This document shows, piece by piece, positions 34,201-36,267 of a stretch of DNA of 36,267 nucleotides (position 1 is its first letter; each line of letters starts with the position of its first letter). This DNA comes from Thermoanaerobaculia bacterium. Its GTDB lineage: Bacteria; Acidobacteriota; Thermoanaerobaculia; Gp7-AA8. The position numbers were made by a program, and so were the translations under genes. The notes below the pieces were generated by a model. The model did no database searches. It was not told the origin of the DNA and worked only from the letters and a program-made list of their open reading frames with translations. Location: positions 1-36,267 of the forward strand of contig JADGNY010000069.1 in NCBI GenBank assembly GCA_017883235.1, given 5' to 3'.

Positions 34201-34421
34201 TTGAACGTCCGTGAGAGCCGCGTGTACCAGCGCTCGGCCTGGCGGCCGACGTCGTTCACCACGTCCGCTTCACGATCGTAGTAATAAATATCAAAGTGCT
34301 CCGTCTTCAGAACCTTGAAGTCGAAGTGCTCCCACTGGACCTTGTTGCGCCCGAAGTACTGCGCGTTGAGAGATGTGGAAGCGAAAAGGAGAAAGAGGAA
34401 GGCGACTGCAAGTTTGCGCAT
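31272..34421 (-). CDS. Exported peptidase-MA / TolB propeller / Omp85 barrel fusion
   Basis: 1049 aa from ATG 34421, which has GAGG 6 nt upstream and starts the signal peptide MRKLAVAFLFLLFASTSLNA. Residues about 25-260 form a gluzincin: VLGHEMVHVFQFD (HExxH) and WIVEGMAEYFS, with the third-ligand Glu. Residues about 280-600 contain PD40/TolB-type blades (YSPDGKYIAFLSTRA, FSPDGKTIAFVSDRG). The last 400 residues are a beta-barrel resembling the Omp85/BamA surface-antigen domain (LIHGYNVNSIG, GNAEVRVPVFG, ELFGFVDAGAAW). It is therefore probably an outer-membrane protein with a periplasmic protease and propeller. The small zincin gene is coupled downstream. The domain calls are good, the function unknown. 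Confidence 0.88.
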   Translation of the reverse strand: MRKLAVAFLFLLFASTSLNAQYFGRNKVQWEHFDFKVLKTEHFDIYYYDREADVVNDVGRQAERWYTRLSRTFNHTFNRKPIVLYANSADFQQTTTTSELIGEGTGGFTDPFMNRIVLPLTGDYAENDHVLGHEMVHVFQFDIAASITNNRRRFNLEMMPLWIVEGMAEYFSKGRVDPLTAMWIRDAEVHNHLPTLRQLERDPYYFPYRYGQAVLAYIGGRFGDDAVVRYFLAAGMTNPEAAFDRALGVPAKQLFTDWQEAAHELYAPIVADRPSEPGTPLIGSKAGVRGNLNLGPAYSPDGKYIAFLSTRAIFDIDLFLADAQTGKVLRRLASSDRNGHFESLRFIDSAGSWSADSRRLAFVTFQHGDNYLGMVDVDSGKVSTVRVPGIDAISSVAWSPDNKTIVLSGQATGVSDLFLFDTETMEVHRLTNDKYADLQPAFSPDGKTIAFVSDRGTGPEANLEQLSFQGMRISTIDVASGSIKTLPLFSNAKNINPQYGPDGSIYFIANPEGLADIYRYTPDGRVLRITRVQTGVAGITDMSPAMTVALRTGDIAFSLYESDNYNIYKLAANPPSIAVAMTNTAPSTARAGQLPPLRGTGSTITAYLQNPAEGLLPENTVFSQSGYHSGLHIAYLGPPTIGVGVSSFGTGVGGSVSAYYTDILGYHNVGITFQGGGTSGVGTVGDQVAGEVFYLNQRHRLNWGIDTTHLPYVAAFTSVLPPVVFKGQLADVVQQERDIQRFDDVTGVVQYPFSQTRRIEASAGFQHEAFKSEVETVLIVNNTIVADDVTPNPFNFTLNLTHVGAAFVGDSSVFGFLSPVRGTRYRYEVSALSGDLKFETALADWRKYFFMNPITFAVRGIHYGRYGKDSDTYLNARTSGTGVQLGQISPLYIGQDTLIHGYNVNSIGLDECVQTPGSTSCPVFDRLVGSKIVVGNAEVRVPVFGNKQFGLASGFIPTELFGFVDAGAAWSTNDGCRTLANLPANALPSNCKVKWTFSNKNATDRVPVVSTGVGIRLLLAYIPLEFYTAKPFQRPGRGWVTGFNIAPGW

Positions 34422-34541
34422 GAGAGACCTCATTCGAATGATGTTCCGAATCTGTCGTTGCGGCAGGGCCATCCTACTACCGTCGCCGGTCCGGGCTGTT
34501 GCAAAGAGGTGAACGGGCGGGTTTTATGGCTGAAAACCGGT

Positions 34542-35186
34542 TCATTTGTGAAGCATCTTGAACGCGTGCACCCAGGAACCGGAAAGCACTCCGTGAAGGA
34601 CCCAGACCATGCACATCGGCTCGAGATGGCGGGCGGCTTCGATCCCGCCGAGGTCGATCACGCCCCAGCCGAAGGCGTCGCAGACTTGGGAGACGAGTTT
34701 CTTGGCATCGGCGTCATTGCCGCCGATGAACATGTCGGGAGGTCCGCCGGGCAGTTGCGGCTTGAAGAACAGCCCGTTGCCTACGGTGTTGAACGCCTTG
34801 ACTACGCGCGCATCCGGCAGCGCGCGTTGAATCTGCTCACCGAGGGAGTCGGTATGGCCGACCGAAAGCCGCGGCGCGCCGGCGCTGAAGTCGAGCGGAT
34901 TCGTGGCGTCGATGACGACCTTGTGATCGAAGTGCCGCTTGCCGGCGATGCTGATGGCCTCATGAGTGGCCACACCGTACGTCGCCAGGACGATGAGATC
35001 GCCGGCGCGCGCCGCCCCCTCGAACGTTCCGCTGCGGACCCGGTCCCCCTCGCCGCTGACGAACTCGGCCAGCTTCTCCGGTGATCGCGAGCCGATGGTG
35101 ACCTCATGTCCGAGCGCACCGAACGCGTGGGCGAATGACTTGCCGACATCTCCCGATCCGAGGATCCCGACCTTCATATTTTTCAT
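34542..35186 (-). CDS. NAD(P)-binding oxidoreductase, F420-dependent NADP reductase-like (COG2085)
   Basis: 214 aa. A Rossmann motif GILGSGDVG opens the protein, followed by GHEVTIGSR, whose basic residues suggest NADP(H). VIDATNPL, VVKAFNTVG and DMFIGGNDADAK are family landmarks. The ATG at 35186 and another 9 nt further are both possible, as neither has a clear ribosome site. It is a soluble cytosolic enzyme; coenzyme (F420 or other) and substrate cannot be told from sequence. Confidence 0.85.
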   Translation of the reverse strand: MKNMKVGILGSGDVGKSFAHAFGALGHEVTIGSRSPEKLAEFVSGEGDRVRSGTFEGAARAGDLIVLATYGVATHEAISIAGKRHFDHKVVIDATNPLDFSAGAPRLSVGHTDSLGEQIQRALPDARVVKAFNTVGNGLFFKPQLPGGPPDMFIGGNDADAKKLVSQVCDAFGWGVIDLGGIEAARHLEPMCMVWVLHGVLSGSWVHAFKMLHK

Positions 35187-35212
35187 GCGTAAAGTCTACT
35201 GCCAAGACACTT

Positions 35213-35450
35213 CATCCTGACGTGGAGCGCAGCGACACCGTCAGGATCTCCGGTCAGACCGCTCGGTAGTTGCCCATCGGCATGGCCGGCGCGGTCGAAC
35301 CGGAGATCCTGACAGTGTCGCTTCGCTCCACGTCAGGATGGATCTCTGTGTCAGGATCTCCGGTCAGACCGCTCGGTAGTCGCCCATCGGCAGGGCCGGC
35401 GCGGTCGAACCGGAGATCCTGACAGTGTCGCTTCGCTCCACGTCAGGATG
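35213..35450. repeat. Duplicated palindromic (REP-like) element
   Basis: A 110-bp unit occurs twice in tandem (from 35240 and from 35350). Each has 23-bp inverted arms beginning GTCAGGATCTCCGGT (35240-35262 with 35291-35313; 35350-35372 with 35401-35423). A further inverted copy of CATCCTGACGTGGAGCG lies at 35213-35239. The rest of 35187-35588 holds no gene that I can support. Confidence 0.85.
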
Positions 35451-35588
35451 GAGTATCTGTGCCGTGCGGCGCAGCCGCGCGTTTCGATCGACAACGTCAC
35501 CGGTGATGCCTGGACGACGCTCGGCTTCAACTCGGGCCCACCACCCCGCTGACGCGGTCGCATGTTAGGCTCCGGAGCGAAGACCACG

Positions 35589-36267
35589 ATGAAGCCAATC
35601 ACCATCGTCACGTTCGCCATCGTCGTGCTCGCTTGTTCGGTGCCGGCCGGATTGGCAGCGCAAGCGTCATCTCCCGCGCCCAAAGGGGCGCTCGGCAACG
35701 TGTCGGGCAGTTGCACCTTCGACAAGACGCACACCGTGAAGTTCGTTGACGGCGTTGCGCTCCAGGGCCACTTGTTCTTCAAGGACAAGGAGCCCGCCAC
35801 ACTAGTGTGCGTGTCCAATCTCACGCTGGGCGGGTTCCACCCAGACCTGTTCCTGGATCCGTCAGCCGAGCTGGATGGCATGAGCAGCGGCCCAAAGAAC
35901 GCCTACAACGTCATCACTCTCTCCATCGACAAGACCGGCGATCTGGAAGGCCTCGGGCCTTCAGGATCTTTGCGCACCGGCGACTGGACCTTCACAGGCG
36001 GTACCGTGAAAAACGGTCGCGTCAGCGGCACGGTCAGCGGAACCGGGGGCGCCACTGGCGGTGATACGTGCCGGATCACGTTCGACGTGCCATTCATGGG
36101 GGACTATGGCGCCGGCAAACCCTTGCCGGCCGACGGCGGCGAACCAGGCCAGGCCATCCGGGCTCTCTGGACCTCGCTGCAGAATGAGGACTCCGCCGCC
36201 ACGGTGGCCGTGCTCGGGGAATCCTGGGTGGCGCAGGCCCAACACGGGACGATGCCGCAGTTCGTGA
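35589..36267 (+). CDS. Secreted protein of unknown function, 3' end beyond window
   Basis: ATG 35589 opens a frame that runs 226 codons to the window edge. It starts with a signal peptide (MKPITIVTFAIVVLACSVPA, cleavage likely after GLAAQA). The mature part has four or more Cys (GSCTFDK, TLVCVSN, DTCRITF) and Gly/Thr-rich beta strands (GDWTFTGGTVKNGRVSGTVS), followed by a helical ending (IRALWTSLQNEDS). I do not recognise the family. It lies alone after the palindromic repeats. Confidence 0.75.
   Translation, partial: MKPITIVTFAIVVLACSVPAGLAAQASSPAPKGALGNVSGSCTFDKTHTVKFVDGVALQGHLFFKDKEPATLVCVSNLTLGGFHPDLFLDPSAELDGMSSGPKNAYNVITLSIDKTGDLEGLGPSGSLRTGDWTFTGGTVKNGRVSGTVSGTGGATGGDTCRITFDVPFMGDYGAGKPLPADGGEPGQAIRALWTSLQNEDSAATVAVLGESWVAQAQHGTMPQFV

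Overview
This is a high-GC window from a Gram-negative bacterium. It holds lipoprotein and outer-membrane barrel genes and a cytochrome c peroxidase. A peptidase-MA/TolB/Omp85 fusion, a secreted dockerin-bearing dehydrogenase and a bacilliredoxin point loosely to Acidobacteriota or a neighbouring phylum. That assignment is an inference from gene content only.

Layout. (1) 1-502: the 5' part of a di-haem cytochrome c peroxidase lipoprotein gene, then a hairpin terminator. (2) 514-20294: a region of about 19.7 kb bounded by two identical 48-bp direct repeats. One repeat is the 3' part of an intact initiator tRNA-fMet gene (20250-20326, minus). The other is a detached 3' half of the same tRNA (517-561). 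This is the signature of an element integrated at the 3' end of a tRNA. I see no integrase inside. The cargo, all on the minus strand, is a three-module glycosyltransferase and an operon of three giant proteins, here called A, B and C (at least 1131, 2196 and about 1929 aa). I cannot assign them to a described system. A ends in a pyroglutamyl-peptidase-like domain whose catalytic Cys appears replaced by Ser, and an in-frame TAG interrupts its apparent N-terminus. C starts with beta-propeller-like repeats and ends in fibronectin-III-like domains. None has an obvious signal peptide. A good sigma70-type promoter sits just before the first ATG of the operon.

(3) 20488-22228: a secreted glucose/sorbosone dehydrogenase-like protein with a dockerin, and a bacilliredoxin. 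(4) 22229-29922: a glyoxylate-shunt locus. An ScfR/RamB-family regulator faces away from malate synthase and isocitrate lyase, which form an operon ending in a 37-aa acidic microprotein whose start codon overlaps the aceA stop. A probable defence pair lies between them: a TIR-domain protein and an NB-ARC/TPR STAND ATPase, possibly joined by -1 frameshifting. (5) 29923-30915: three families of 20-22-bp tandem repeats and a hairpin repeat, with no convincing gene. (6) 30916-34421: an exported peptidase-MA/TolB/Omp85 fusion with a small zincin overlapping its stop codon. (7) 34542-36267: an NAD(P)-binding oxidoreductase, a duplicated palindromic repeat, and the start of a secreted protein of unknown function.

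The best candidate for an undescribed system is the tRNA-bounded island with the A-B-C operon.
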